Below are positions 9,734-18,900 of a stretch of 64,000 bases of DNA, in pieces. Made by a program: the position numbers and the translations under genes. Numbering within the stretch: the first letter of the stretch is position 1; the number at the start of each line of letters is the position of its first letter. Source of the DNA: Acidisphaera sp. S103 (GTDB taxonomy: Bacteria; Pseudomonadota; Alphaproteobacteria; Acetobacterales; Acetobacteraceae); assembly GCF_009765975.1 (NCBI RefSeq), contig NZ_LMUJ01000036.1, positions 237,975-301,974 of the forward strand, written 5' to 3'. The notes under the pieces are model-generated. The model was not told the DNA's origin, did no database searches, and saw only the letters and a program-made list of their open reading frames with translations.

Positions 9734-10459
9734 ATGGCGCAGCAATCCAACGTCCGTCTTGCCGGTTTGGGCCGGTTCCTGGGTGGGGTGGCGATGCTTG
9801 CCGCGATCGGGAGCGTGTCGGTTGCCGCTTCGGCGTTCGCCGCGCCCCATGGTGGCGATCATCGGGGTGGTTTCCATGGTGGACACTGGGGCGGCGGACA
9901 CTGGGATGGTTTCCGGGGTGGCCATGGCGGCTATTTCCATGCCGGATACGGCGGCGGCTTCTATCGCGGCGGCCATCATTTTCATTACGGTATCGGCGGT
10001 GTCCTGATCGAGGATTTCGGGTATGTCCCGCCGGCTGTCATTATCGGACCGCCTGTGGTCGTCGTTGGACCGCCGGTTGTTGCGCTGCCGCCGCCGGTGG
10101 TGGTCGCGCGGCCTGCCGTGGTCAGCGTTCCGGCGCCTCCGCCGCTGCCGCCCCTTGGTGCATCGGCCGCGGTTGAGTCGCCGCCGCTGCCCGTCGTGGT
10201 CACGCCGCACGTGGCCGAGGCATCGCCTGCGTCCGTGGTGGTTATGCCGCCGCCGGTGGTTGTCGCGCCGCCACCCGTCGTTGTCGGGTTGCCATCCGTG
10301 GTTGTCGCGGGTCCGGTTGTGGTCGGGCGGCCGGGGTTCGTCGTTCGGCCGGTGTTTGCCCCGCGCCCTGTGTTTGTCCACCGCGGGTTCTATGGCGTTC
10401 GGCCGGTTTTCGTTGTCCGGCACGGGTTCGGTGGGCGGTCTCGGGTTTTTGTCCGGTAG
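9734..10459 (+). CDS. Secreted Val/Pro-rich protein, paralog of preceding gene
   Basis: The ATG at 9734 follows GAAGGA and gives a 241-residue protein with a signal peptide (core FLGGVAMLAAIGSVSVAASA), a Gly/His-rich stretch, then FYRGGHHFHYGIGGVLIED, which mirrors the neighbouring paralog, and a long tail built of VVVxPPPVV-type repeats. The tail resembles a proline-rich spacer that could reach through the cell envelope. No catalytic motif is visible. It lies 120 bases after its paralog in the same direction. Coding is likely from the signal peptide and paralogy; function is unknown. Confidence 0.7.
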   Translation: MAQQSNVRLAGLGRFLGGVAMLAAIGSVSVAASAFAAPHGGDHRGGFHGGHWGGGHWDGFRGGHGGYFHAGYGGGFYRGGHHFHYGIGGVLIEDFGYVPPAVIIGPPVVVVGPPVVALPPPVVVARPAVVSVPAPPPLPPLGASAAVESPPLPVVVTPHVAEASPASVVVMPPPVVVAPPPVVVGLPSVVVAGPVVVGRPGFVVRPVFAPRPVFVHRGFYGVRPVFVVRHGFGGRSRVFVR

Positions 10460-10660
10460 CGAATTGGGACGGGCTTGTCCCTTCTGTCATCGCTGCGGCG
10501 GGTTCGGCCATCCGCGACTTTATGTGGGAAAGTCGGGGGTGGACGGGATGGGGCCCGCGGGCATCAGGATAGCGACGGTCGGCGGAAGGATCAGGCGGGC
10601 CGTCCACCCCAACGACCGCCATTGAGGTCGACCTCGTCCGTCATGCCGACGGAGGTCGGT

Positions 10661-10697
10661 ATCCATGCCTTTTGCATGCGAAGACAAAGGCATGGAT
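10661..10697. repeat. Inverted repeat, 12-bp arms
   Basis: ATCCATGCCTTT at 10661-10672 pairs exactly with AAAGGCATGGAT at 10686-10697 across a 13-base loop. It lies in the gap after a Val/Pro-rich secreted protein and may be a terminator or part of a dispersed repeat. Confidence 0.7.
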
Positions 10698-10811
10698 GGC
10701 GGGACTGCGCCGACGGGTGCACGGCAGTGCCGATGGGTCAACGACAACGTCGGCTGATATTGCAGTCATGGGCGTGTCCCAGCCATCTTCGCACCGGCGG
10801 ACGAAGCGCGG

Positions 10812-10839
10812 ATGGCCGGGACACGCCCGGCCATGACGG
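10812..10839. repeat. REP-like palindrome copy 3
   Basis: ATGGCCGGG, a short spacer and CCCGGCCAT followed by GACGG. Same core as the palindromes at 2469, 6472 and 37749, again outside genes. Confidence 0.65.
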
Positions 10840-11017
10840 TGAGAGTCTGCCGCTTAGCCAAATATTTCTCCGCACTGTCGCTATCCTGATGCCTATAGGG
10901 GCACGCCCGACCATGACGGATGGGCTGTGGCGGATAGGGCCAAGGGATTCTCCAGCCACCCCTTATCCTGATGTTTATGGGGATTGATTGTCTGGCGCGG
11001 TAAACCAAACCAGGTGG

Positions 11018-12292
11018 TCAGGTATTCATCGCGTCGAAGAAATCATTGTTGGTTTTGCTGTATTTCAGCTTGTCCAGCAGGAACTCCATTGCGTCCACAG
11101 TGCCCATCGGGTTGAGGATCCGGCGCAGCACCCACATTTTTGTCAGTGTGCCGCGTTCGACCAGCAGTTCTTCCTTGCGGGTGCCGGACTTGGTGATGTC
11201 GATCGCGGGGAAGGAGCGTTTGTCGGACAGCTTGCGGTCGAGGATGATTTCGGAGTTGCCGGTGCCTTTGAACTCCTCGAAGATCACTTCGTCCATGCGG
11301 CTGCCGGTGTCGATCAGGGCGGTGGCGATGATGGTGAGCGAGCCGCCTTCCTCGATATTACGGGCGGCACCGAAGAAGCGCTTCGGGCGTTGCAGGGCGT
11401 TGGCATCGACACCGCCGGTCAGCACCTTGCCGGAGGACGGCACCACGGTGTTGTAGGCTCGGGCAAGGCGGGTGATGCTGTCCAGCAGGATGACCACGTC
11501 GCGCTTGTGCTCGACCAGGCGCTTGGCTTTCTCCAGCACCATCTCGGTGACTTGGACATGGCGGGTGGCCGGTTCGTCGAAGGTGGAACTGATGACCTCG
11601 CCCTTCACGCTGCGGGCCATGTCGGTGACTTCTTCCGGCCGTTCGTCGATCAGCAGGACGATCAGGAAGACTTCCGGATGGTTGGCGGCGATGGCGGCGG
11701 CGATGTTCTGCAGCATCACCGTCTTGCCGGTGCGCGGCGGTGCGACGATCAGGGCGCGCTGGCCCTTGCCGACGGGGGAGATCAGGTCGATCACCCGCGG
11801 GGTGAAATCCTTGACCGGGCCTTTGGCGACGGATTGGAAATTCTCCATCTCCATCTTCAGGCGCTCTTCGGGGTAGAGCGGCGTCAGGTTGTCGAAGTTG
11901 ACGCGGTGGCGGACGGCGTCCGGCGGCTCAAAATTGACCGTGTCCACTTTCAGCAGGGCGAAGTAGCGTTCTCCGTCGCGGGGTGCCCGGATCTGGCCGT
12001 CCACGGTGTCGCCGGTGCGCAGGCCGAAGCGGCGGACCTGGCTGGGGCTGACATAGATGTCGTCGGGACCGGCGAGATAATTCGCCTCCGGGCTGCGGAG
12101 GAAGCCGAATCCGTCGGACAGGATTTCCAGCGTGCCGTCGCCTTGGATCGCCTGGTCGTTGTCGGCGAGGTTTTTCAGGATCGCGAACATGATGTCCTGC
12201 TTGCGCAGCGACGATGCGTTCTCGATCTGCAGGGATTCGGCGAAATTCACCAGTTCGGCTGGCGTTTTCTGTTTTAGTTCAGCAAGATGCAT
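11018..12292 (-). CDS. rho: Transcription termination factor Rho
   Basis: The 424-residue product is a full-length Rho. It has the N-terminal helix domain ([20 protein letters not shown]), the cold-shock-like RNA-binding domain ([20 protein letters not shown], about residues 54-73), the Walker A APPRTGKT (about 178), the Walker [17 protein letters not shown] (about 260) and the Q/R-loop region [12 protein letters not shown]. Rho is a hexameric RNA helicase that ends transcription of untranslated RNA. It stands alone on the minus strand here. Start ATG 12292; no unusual residues noticed. Identification is firm. Confidence 0.98.
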   Translation of the reverse strand: MHLAELKQKTPAELVNFAESLQIENASSLRKQDIMFAILKNLADNDQAIQGDGTLEILSDGFGFLRSPEANYLAGPDDIYVSPSQVRRFGLRTGDTVDGQIRAPRDGERYFALLKVDTVNFEPPDAVRHRVNFDNLTPLYPEERLKMEMENFQSVAKGPVKDFTPRVIDLISPVGKGQRALIVAPPRTGKTVMLQNIAAAIAANHPEVFLIVLLIDERPEEVTDMARSVKGEVISSTFDEPATRHVQVTEMVLEKAKRLVEHKRDVVILLDSITRLARAYNTVVPSSGKVLTGGVDANALQRPKRFFGAARNIEEGGSLTIIATALIDTGSRMDEVIFEEFKGTGNSEIILDRKLSDKRSFPAIDITKSGTRKEELLVERGTLTKMWVLRRILNPMGTVDAMEFLLDKLKYSKTNNDFFDAMNT

Positions 12293-12630
12293 GAGGGGGA
12301 TGCCTGGACGTGAGGGTGCGATAAGGGCGTGGAGGAAGCCGGAACGGATTTTGGCCGTGAATGCCCAGCGGTTCGTGGCCAGTCGGAGATGTTGGTTCAG
12401 GGCGTGGTGCGCGTACGCATGGTCGCCCGAAATCCGGGAGGGCCATTACATTAGGAACGCTGGAGCCGGCCGTCAATGGGTTAGCCGCGATTCTTGTCCT
12501 GGGTGGCGTGCGGTGCTGCCGGGGCGGTGGGTCTGCGGATGGTGCGGCCGGTTCATACCGATGGCCGTGAATGTTGGCACTGCGCCTTGTTTGGGGCCGG
12601 CGAAGTGCGGGGGCCGCCGGTTTCGGCATT

Positions 12631-12673
12631 TTACTGGGGCGGATGGCCCGGACTTCGCCGGGCCATGACGAAT
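12631..12673. repeat. 43-bp dispersed repeat with palindromic core, copy A
   Basis: The 43 bases are identical to 15861-15903. The centre is a hairpin: ATGGCCCGG, a CTTCG-type loop region, then CCGGGCCAT, followed by GACGAAT. It sits beyond the 3' end of the aminotransferase gene. The GGCC...CCATGACG core relates it to the REP-like palindromes elsewhere in the window. Confidence 0.85.
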
Positions 12674-12683
12674 TGAGAGGCGG

Positions 12684-12723
12684 CCTCAACGGCTCAGGAG
12701 GTGCCTCAACGGCTCAAGAGGCG
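12684..12723. repeat. 20-bp tandem repeat, two units plus a partial third
   Basis: CCTCAACGGCTCAGGAGGTG and CCTCAACGGCTCAAGAGGCG follow each other directly, with a degenerate ACCTCAGCGG after them. The repeat lies between the 43-bp dispersed repeat and the stop of the aminotransferase gene. Confidence 0.8.
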
Positions 12724-12788
12724 ACCTCAGCGGCCGTCGGCGTGCGTTTCTTTCGGCGCGCGGCGGCCTTACCAACCGCGCGTTGGCG

Positions 12789-14498
12789 TCAGGCGACCGT
12801 GGTTTGGGCAACCGGGCGATTACGGTTTGCGGTCAGGATGTGGCGGTGGGTCCACATTTCTCGCAGGATCCGCCGCTTGATCGACCGGTTGGTCATCGTC
12901 GCGCCCGTCCACCACCAGCCATCCCGCTGCATGGCCTCGCACGCTGCGACGAAACGATCGGCCACGGCATCGAAATCGGCTTCGGAAAAATTCAGGCTGA
13001 AGATCAGCCGCCCGGTGCCGACCCAACTCAGCGCGAGGCCCTCGATGCGCAGGTAATATTGCAGCATCCAGTTGTACCGTGATGGCCGCGTATAGCAGAT
13101 CGTCCAGATCGAAGAGAGATTCTCGACCCGAACCGGCAGGTTGGCCGCGTGCAGGCGGCTATTCAGGCGATCGGTTCGGCTGTTCCAGGTGCGGTCCAGA
13201 TCCCGGTACATGTCCTGGATCTCGGGGGACTCGAGACGGTGCAGGAATTCCGACATGGCGCCCATGACATAGGGGTGGGCGTTGAACGTCCCGCGGGCGA
13301 AGCAGACATCCACGGGATGATCGGCGCGCGAGCGTTTCATCAGGGCGCTTCGGCCGCAGAGCACGCCCACCGGCAGGCCGCCGCCGAGGGTTTTGCCGTA
13401 CGTGATCAGGTCGGGTTGGACGCCGAAATAGTCCTTGGCGCCGCCTTGCGCCAGGCGGAAGCCGACGAAGACCTCATCGAAGATCAGGACGATGCCGCGT
13501 TCGTCGCATACGCCGCGCAGTTTCTTCAGCCACTCGGCATAGGCCTGGCGGTTGAAGCCGGCTTGCCGTCCGCTGTCCACCAAGGACGAATCGGCCGGGG
13601 CCGGGGCGTTCGGATGCAGCGCCTGCAGCGGATTGACCAGGACGCAGGCGATGTCGCGCCGCCGGCGCAGGACATGCAGCGTGCGTTCGGACATCTCCGA
13701 CAGGGTGTAGGTGGCGTTTGCGGGCATGGGGTTGCCGATGCCGGGCTGCACATCGCCCCACCAGCCGTGATAGGCGCCACAAAACCGCACCAGATGCGAG
13801 CGTCCGGTGTGATAGCGGGCGAGCCGCACCGCCTGCATCACCGCCTCGGTGCCGGACATGTGAAACGAAACCTCATCCAGGCCGGAGATTTCGCGCAAGC
13901 GAACGACATTGTCGGCGACGGCGGGATGATAGGCGCCAAGGACGGGGCCGAGGTCGCGCACCCGTTCCGCGCCACGATCGATGCAGTCCTTGTAGAAATC
14001 GTGCCCGAACAGATTGACTCCATACGAGCCGGTCAGGTCGTAGAAGACGTTGCCATCGAGATCGGTGACCGTTACGCCGGACGATGACGCCAGAAACGAG
14101 CCGGTGGGAAGATGCTGGCGGACGACCCGACTGAACTGGAACGGCACGCGATAGGCGGCAGTGAACTGGAGGTCGGAAATTCCGGCTGTCGCCTGCCGCG
14201 TGGTCGCGATGGTCTGGCCGAAGCGTTGGCCCCACAGTTGCGACAAGCGCGTCAGGCTATCGCGCCGCCGGCCGGCGATATCGGCGGGGGCATCGTCGGA
14301 GCGGAAGAACTGGTCCTCGCCGTAGTCGTAGAACGGGATCAGCGAGGCGATTCGCCGAGCCATGCGGGCGTGGCCGGTGAGCGAGCGGTGCTTCGCCATG
14401 GATAATTCCAGGCGGGTTTTCAGTCTGGTGAACAGGTACGCCAACGCGGCTGCGCCACCGACTGTGTACAAAACTGTCATGAACATCTGCGCGGACAT
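12789..14498 (-). CDS. Membrane-anchored class III (glutamate-1-semialdehyde-type) aminotransferase
   Basis: The 569-residue protein opens with a likely membrane anchor (MTVLYTVGGAAALAYLF, residues 7-23), then about 100 residues with no clear match, then a class III PLP fold: DLTGSYGVNLFGHDFY, SGTEAVMQAVRLAR (PLP phosphate contact), GAYHGWWGD, the Asp motif LIFDEVFVGFRLA and the Schiff-base lysine in ITYGKTLGGGLPVG. It is nearest to glutamate-1-semialdehyde aminomutases but is much longer than HemL, and the anchor is unusual. It is divergent from psd with only 32 bases between the starts, so a role in membrane-lipid chemistry is possible. Substrate unknown. Confidence 0.85.
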   Translation of the reverse strand: MSAQMFMTVLYTVGGAAALAYLFTRLKTRLELSMAKHRSLTGHARMARRIASLIPFYDYGEDQFFRSDDAPADIAGRRRDSLTRLSQLWGQRFGQTIATTRQATAGISDLQFTAAYRVPFQFSRVVRQHLPTGSFLASSSGVTVTDLDGNVFYDLTGSYGVNLFGHDFYKDCIDRGAERVRDLGPVLGAYHPAVADNVVRLREISGLDEVSFHMSGTEAVMQAVRLARYHTGRSHLVRFCGAYHGWWGDVQPGIGNPMPANATYTLSEMSERTLHVLRRRRDIACVLVNPLQALHPNAPAPADSSLVDSGRQAGFNRQAYAEWLKKLRGVCDERGIVLIFDEVFVGFRLAQGGAKDYFGVQPDLITYGKTLGGGLPVGVLCGRSALMKRSRADHPVDVCFARGTFNAHPYVMGAMSEFLHRLESPEIQDMYRDLDRTWNSRTDRLNSRLHAANLPVRVENLSSIWTICYTRPSRYNWMLQYYLRIEGLALSWVGTGRLIFSLNFSEADFDAVADRFVAACEAMQRDGWWWTGATMTNRSIKRRILREMWTHRHILTANRNRPVAQTTVA

Positions 14499-14530
14499 CG
14501 CTTTGCCTCTGTGGTAACCACCTGAATCTC

Positions 14531-15412
14531 ATGACAGTCCGCTCAGCGATAATGAAGATTGTGCAACAGGATGCGTTGAACTTCCTGCTGACCAATCGAA
14601 TCCCGCGCCGCACGCTGACCCGGTTCATGGGCTGGTTCAGCCGGATCGAGCAGCCGTTGATCCGCGATGTCTCCCTGGCGGTGTGGGGGTTTTTCTCCGA
14701 TCTCGATCTCAGCGAGGCGAAACTGAGGCGGTTTCGCAGCATGCATGCGTGTTTTACGCGTGAACTGAAGGATGGGGCGCGGCCGGTGGAGACGGATCCG
14801 TCGATCGTCGTCAGCCCGTGCGATGCGATCGTCGGCGCCATGGGGGTGGTGCGGGACGGGCAGGTCTTGCAGGTCAAGGGGTTTCCCTATGGGCTGGACG
14901 ACCTGCTGGGCGACGCGGTGCATGCCGAGTCGTTCCGGAATGGGTGCTATGTGACCCTGCGGCTGACGTCGAGCATGTATCACCGCTTTCATGCGCCGCA
15001 TGATTGCCGGGTCGAGTCGGTGTCGCACTTTCCCGGCGATGCCTGGAACGTCAACCCGGTGGCGCTGAAACGTGTGGATCGGCTGTTCTGCAAGAACGAG
15101 CGGGCGGTGATTCGGACGCGGTTGTCCGAGGGCGGTCATGCGGTGACGCTGGTGCCGGTGGCGGCGATCCTGGTGGCGGGCATCCGGCTGGGGTTCCTGG
15201 ACATCGGGCTGCGTTCGTCTCCCCCAGCTCGAAGGACGTTTCCCTGCGACGCATCGCTGCGCAAGGGCGAGGAGATGGGGTGGTTCGAGCATGGCTCGAC
15301 CATCGTCGTGCTCGCGCCGGAGGGATTCCGGTGCTGCGACGGGGTGACCGAGGGGATGACGATTCGCGCCGGGCAGGGGCTGTTGCAGATGCCGGGATCG
15401 CGTGGGGATTAG
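14531..15412 (+). CDS. psd: Phosphatidylserine decarboxylase proenzyme
   Basis: The 293-residue protein matches the type I Psd family: FMGWFSRI near the start, the aspartate in VVSPCDAIVG, the histidine in SMYHRFHAP and the self-cleavage site in WFEHGSTIVVLAP. Cleavage before Ser256 would make the pyruvoyl prosthetic group of the alpha chain. The usual LGST reads HGST here, a change just before the Gly-Ser bond that should leave the Ser in place. The enzyme converts phosphatidylserine to phosphatidylethanolamine at the inner membrane. The start at 14531 keeps the conserved N-terminal helix; a later ATG at 14552 is possible. Divergent from a membrane-anchored aminotransferase. Confidence 0.93.
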   Translation: MTVRSAIMKIVQQDALNFLLTNRIPRRTLTRFMGWFSRIEQPLIRDVSLAVWGFFSDLDLSEAKLRRFRSMHACFTRELKDGARPVETDPSIVVSPCDAIVGAMGVVRDGQVLQVKGFPYGLDDLLGDAVHAESFRNGCYVTLRLTSSMYHRFHAPHDCRVESVSHFPGDAWNVNPVALKRVDRLFCKNERAVIRTRLSEGGHAVTLVPVAAILVAGIRLGFLDIGLRSSPPARRTFPCDASLRKGEEMGWFEHGSTIVVLAPEGFRCCDGVTEGMTIRAGQGLLQMPGSRGD

Positions 15413-15446
15413 GGCAGCCTAGGCCTTGATTTTGTGGGGCGATCTA

Positions 15447-15464
15447 CCCGACCGCGTGGTCGGG
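15447..15464. terminator. Short hairpin after psd
   Basis: CCCGACC and GGTCGGG pair perfectly across the loop GCGT, 34 bases after the psd stop. No T tract follows, so the terminator role is inferred from position. Confidence 0.4.
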
Positions 15465-15474
15465 ATCGGACCAC

Positions 15475-15516
15475 TAGAACGTTTTCACCCTGACTGTGCA
15501 GGGAGAAAACGTTCTA
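15475..15516. terminator. Strong 18-bp-arm hairpin between convergent genes
   Basis: TAGAACGTTTTCACCCTG pairs with CAGGGAGAAAACGTTCTA with a single A/A mismatch and a six-base loop. It lies between the psd end and the end of the small lipoprotein gene on the other strand. Because each arm carries a T run on one strand it could work in both directions; it could also be a copy of a dispersed element. Confidence 0.65.
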
Positions 15517-15576
15517 ACTCTTTGTTTGATCGCATGATTCACGCGCTCTGGACGTCCCGCCCAGCGCGATCATGCT

Positions 15577-15717
15577 CTAGAAACCAATGCCAGCGCTGCC
15601 GCCGATGTAGGGGCCAGCCTGCTCGCGGTGAGACTGCCCCGAACCATCGTCCGGTGTTCCGCACGCTGCGAGTGCGATCATGGATAGAGCCGCTATGAGG
15701 ATCGTGAGCATGCGCAT
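15577..15717 (-). CDS. Small lipoprotein, 46 residues
   Basis: Reverse-strand ATG at 15717 with AAGG seven bases before it. The product starts MRMLTILIAALSMIALAACG: a short charged start, a hydrophobic core and a lipobox LAAC with Cys19 as the lipid-bearing residue. After lipid attachment only 28 residues remain, Asp/Gly/Ser-rich and ending GGSAGIGF. It resembles entericidin-like or YgdI-like small lipoproteins in layout only. The Asp-free position after Cys (Gly) suggests outer-membrane sorting, which is inference. Function unknown. Confidence 0.75.
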   Translation of the reverse strand: MRMLTILIAALSMIALAACGTPDDGSGQSHREQAGPYIGGSAGIGF

Positions 15718-15860
15718 GAACGTGCCTTGGATCGGGTTGCGGAAGACGGTGTGCCGAAGGTGTCGGGCGCACGGGTGCGCAGCGTGTTTAACACCTGCGG
15801 GGCGACTACGTCATGACCGCCACACTGGTTTCCGGTTCGGCGGACATCTGGTTCAGCGCC

Positions 15861-15903
15861 TTACTGGGGCGGATGGCCCGGACTTCGCCGGGCCATGACG
15901 AAT
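15861..15903. repeat. 43-bp dispersed repeat with palindromic core, copy B
   Basis: Identical to 12631-12673 and in the same orientation. It lies past the stop codon of the giant Hint-domain protein, so in both cases the element is just downstream of a minus-strand gene. Confidence 0.85.
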
Positions 15904-15996
15904 CGACTGGCGAATAAGGCGACCGAGGCGTGCCGGCACTTATACCAACGCCGTTACCGGTACCAACACCGTTATCGGGCGGGAAGGCTGGGGGCC

Positions 15997-18900
15997 TCAG
16001 GCGGGGCGGCGTGAGGCTTCGTGCGGTGTTTGATGCAGGCCCGCTGCCCGGTCGTCCGGATACCGGGTTGCCGCACCCAATCGCAGCGTCACCTCGGCGC
16101 CCTGGTCGAAGCGGGCGAAGGCGTCGATCGGCAATGCGGCTCGGCCGTTGGTCCAGCGTAGGTTGTCGGCTGGCTCGTAGCCGTGGAAGCCGGTGGCCAG
16201 GCGTTCGTCGTCGGCGTCGAACAGCATGAACCTGGCGCCCTGGCGTATCGTCACCTGACGTAGGGCCACGCCCAGGGTCCTGGGGTCGCGGGCGATGCCG
16301 AGTTCGGACGGCACGCCGGTGCGGGAAGCAACGACCACGCTGGCCGGGGTGGCGGGCAGGCGGAAAATGTAAGTGGAATCCGTGTGCTCCCGAGGGTCCA
16401 CGCGTGTGCCGTCGACGATCAGGTGCAGATCGGGATCGTCGGTCAGCGGCCCGGTATCGCCTGTGCCGGTTCGGTCCAGCAGGCGTTGCCATGCGGCATC
16501 GACGACGGGGCCGCCGGTCAGCACGGGGGCGTAGGGGTCCTGCGGCGGCAGGTACCAGGATTCGTTGGTATTACGGAACAGCCAGCGGTTGCCGTCGTCG
16601 CGGTAGGTTTCGGCCGGCACGCCGTTGGCGATCAGTACGTCGTGGGTTTTCAGTTCGACGTGGTAGATCTCGACTTCCTGCGCCCTGTCGTCCCACACGA
16701 TGGTCCGGTGGTTGACCAGGAATTCCACCGGGATCAGCGCGCCATCGATATACAGCGCGTGCGCCTTGGTGATGTGCAGGTCCTGGTGCGGCAGGTTGTC
16801 GGCCAGGGCGCCTTTACGGACGATGACCGGGGTCTCGACGCTGCGCTTGCCGCGGGTCGCCAGGACTTTGCCGTGGCCGATCCAGATGACTTTGCGCGGT
16901 CCGTTGTGGGCGGTCATGACGCTGTCGCCGACCCGCAGTTTCTCCACTCGCACTTCGCCGGCGGGCGTGCCGATCAGCGTCCCGGCCACGAAACAGATCA
17001 CCGGGGAGCCGTTTTGCAACGTCAGCTCCGTCCCCAGCGTGTTCGAGGTCACCGCGAACGCTTCGTCAGTGTAGGCGCCTACCAGTTGCTGCGTATAGAC
17101 GGTGCTGCCGTCGGAGGTGACGGACAGCACGTCGCTGGCATCGATGATGGCTGTTTCGCTGCCGTCGTAGGCGAAATTCAGCAGCACAATGGAGCCGCCG
17201 ACATCGACCGTGATGTTGCTGGCCACGCCGGTACCTGACAGGACCTCGAATCCGCCGCTTTCGACCGTGGTGTTGCTGGCCACGCCGCCGGAGAAGATGT
17301 CTTCATGGCCGCCGGCCTCGACCGTCGTGAAGTTCGCGGCGCCGTGGACATAGCTGTAGCCGCCGCTGTCCACCGTCGTACTGATGGCGGAACCACCGCC
17401 GGAGACGAATTGCTGGCCCTCGATCGTGGCACCGCTGTCGGTGGCGCCGTTGTCGACCAGGTCCAACCCGCCGCTTTCCACCGTGGTGCTGACGGCGAAG
17501 TTGGAATCCTGGACGGTGCCGCCGTCTTCCACGGTGGTGAAGCTGGCCGAACCGAAAATGGCGGCGGAGCCGCTGTTCAGCACGGTGGCGGAGATCGCGG
17601 TGCCGGAGACGACGTTCAGAACGCCGCCGCTGGAGATGGTCGTGTAGAGTGCCGACCCGCCGCCCGAGATGTATTCGAAACCGCCGGTGTTCACCGTCGT
17701 GCTGATGCTTTTGGCACCGGGGCCTTCGAGAGTTTCCTGGAAGCTGACGACGGTGGTGAAACTGGTGACGCCGCCGGCAAACACCTCCTGGTTGCCGCTG
17801 ACAGTGGCGCTGATGGCGACGCCGCCGGACGATATGGCCTGGGTGCCGCGTACGAGGGTCGACTCGGCGGTGCCGCCGGCGAACACGGTTTGGGTGCCGG
17901 CGAGCGAGACCGTGGTGCTGGTCGCGGACCCGCCGGAGGAGATCGCTTCGGTGCCGCTGCTGGCCACCGTGGTGAAGCTGGCAGAACCGCCGGACACGAC
18001 CTGGCTGCCGCCGCTGCTGACCGTGGTGCTGACTGCGGAGCCACCGGAATAGACCAGTTCGCTGCCGCCGGTGTGTACCGTGGTGACGCTGGTCGTTCCG
18101 CCGGACGACACTTGGGCGGCGCCACCGCTCGAGACGATCGTGCTGATCGCGACACCGCCGAAGCTGACCGCCTCGACGCCGCCGGCCGACACCGTGGTGC
18201 TGACCGCGGACCCGGCGGAGGTGACAGTGGCGGTGCCGCTGCTGCGGATGGTGGTCAGGCTGGTGGTGCCCCCGGCCGAGACGTATTGCAGGCCGCCGCT
18301 GCTCACCGTCGCGCTGGTGGCGGTGCCGCCGGAGAAGACCGCCTGTTGGGCGCCGCTTTCCAGCGTGATGCTGGTGGCGGTGCCGCCGGACAGCACGTAC
18401 TGGATGTCGGCACCGCTGAACGTGGAGCCGGTTTCCGACGCGCCGCTGAAGGTCACGCCGGAATGGGTGACGACCACGGCGACGCCGGTTGAAATCACCG
18501 CCCCGCCGGAGGTCTGGGTGCCGGTGACGTTGGCGCCGGGCAGTACGATTTGGTCGCCGCCGCTGCCGACGATCGAGCCATCGGCCGTGCCGCCGGACGA
18601 TACCACCTGGACGCCGGCACTGATCAGTTCGGTGTTGCTTGCGGTGCCGCCGGACAGGACATCCTGGATGCCGCCGGCGCCGAACGCGATGCCGCTGGAG
18701 GTGTGGCCGGAGGCGACGATCTCGGTGCCGCTGCTCGCCACGTCCTGCAAGGTGAGCAGGGTTCCGGATGCTGTGGAGGTGACCGAGAACGCGTCACCCA
18801 GGTAGCTGCCCGCCAGTTGCTGAGTGTACAGCGGGACGCCGCCCGCCCGGACCGTCAGCATGTCGTTCGACGAGATCGTGGCGGTTTCGCCGCTGAAATA

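Larger units (their letters stand above)
10460..11017. other. Repeat-rich intergenic region between convergent genes
   Basis: 558 bases with no convincing gene. It holds a hairpin at 10661-10697 (ATCCATGCCTTT and its complement), a REP-like palindrome at 10812-10839, and the 16-mer GCATCAGGATAGCGAC at 10561-10576, which returns inverted at 10877-10892; a related TATCCTGATG phrase recurs near 10965. The rho gene ends on the right side, so some of these may terminate it. Confidence 0.7.
12293..12788. other. Gap with repeats between rho and aminotransferase gene
   Basis: 496 bases. The part near 12293-12450 should hold the rho promoter and leader. The other end carries a 43-base element at 12631-12673 that recurs exactly at 15861-15903, and a short tandem repeat at 12684-12723. 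No open frame here looks coding. Confidence 0.6.
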
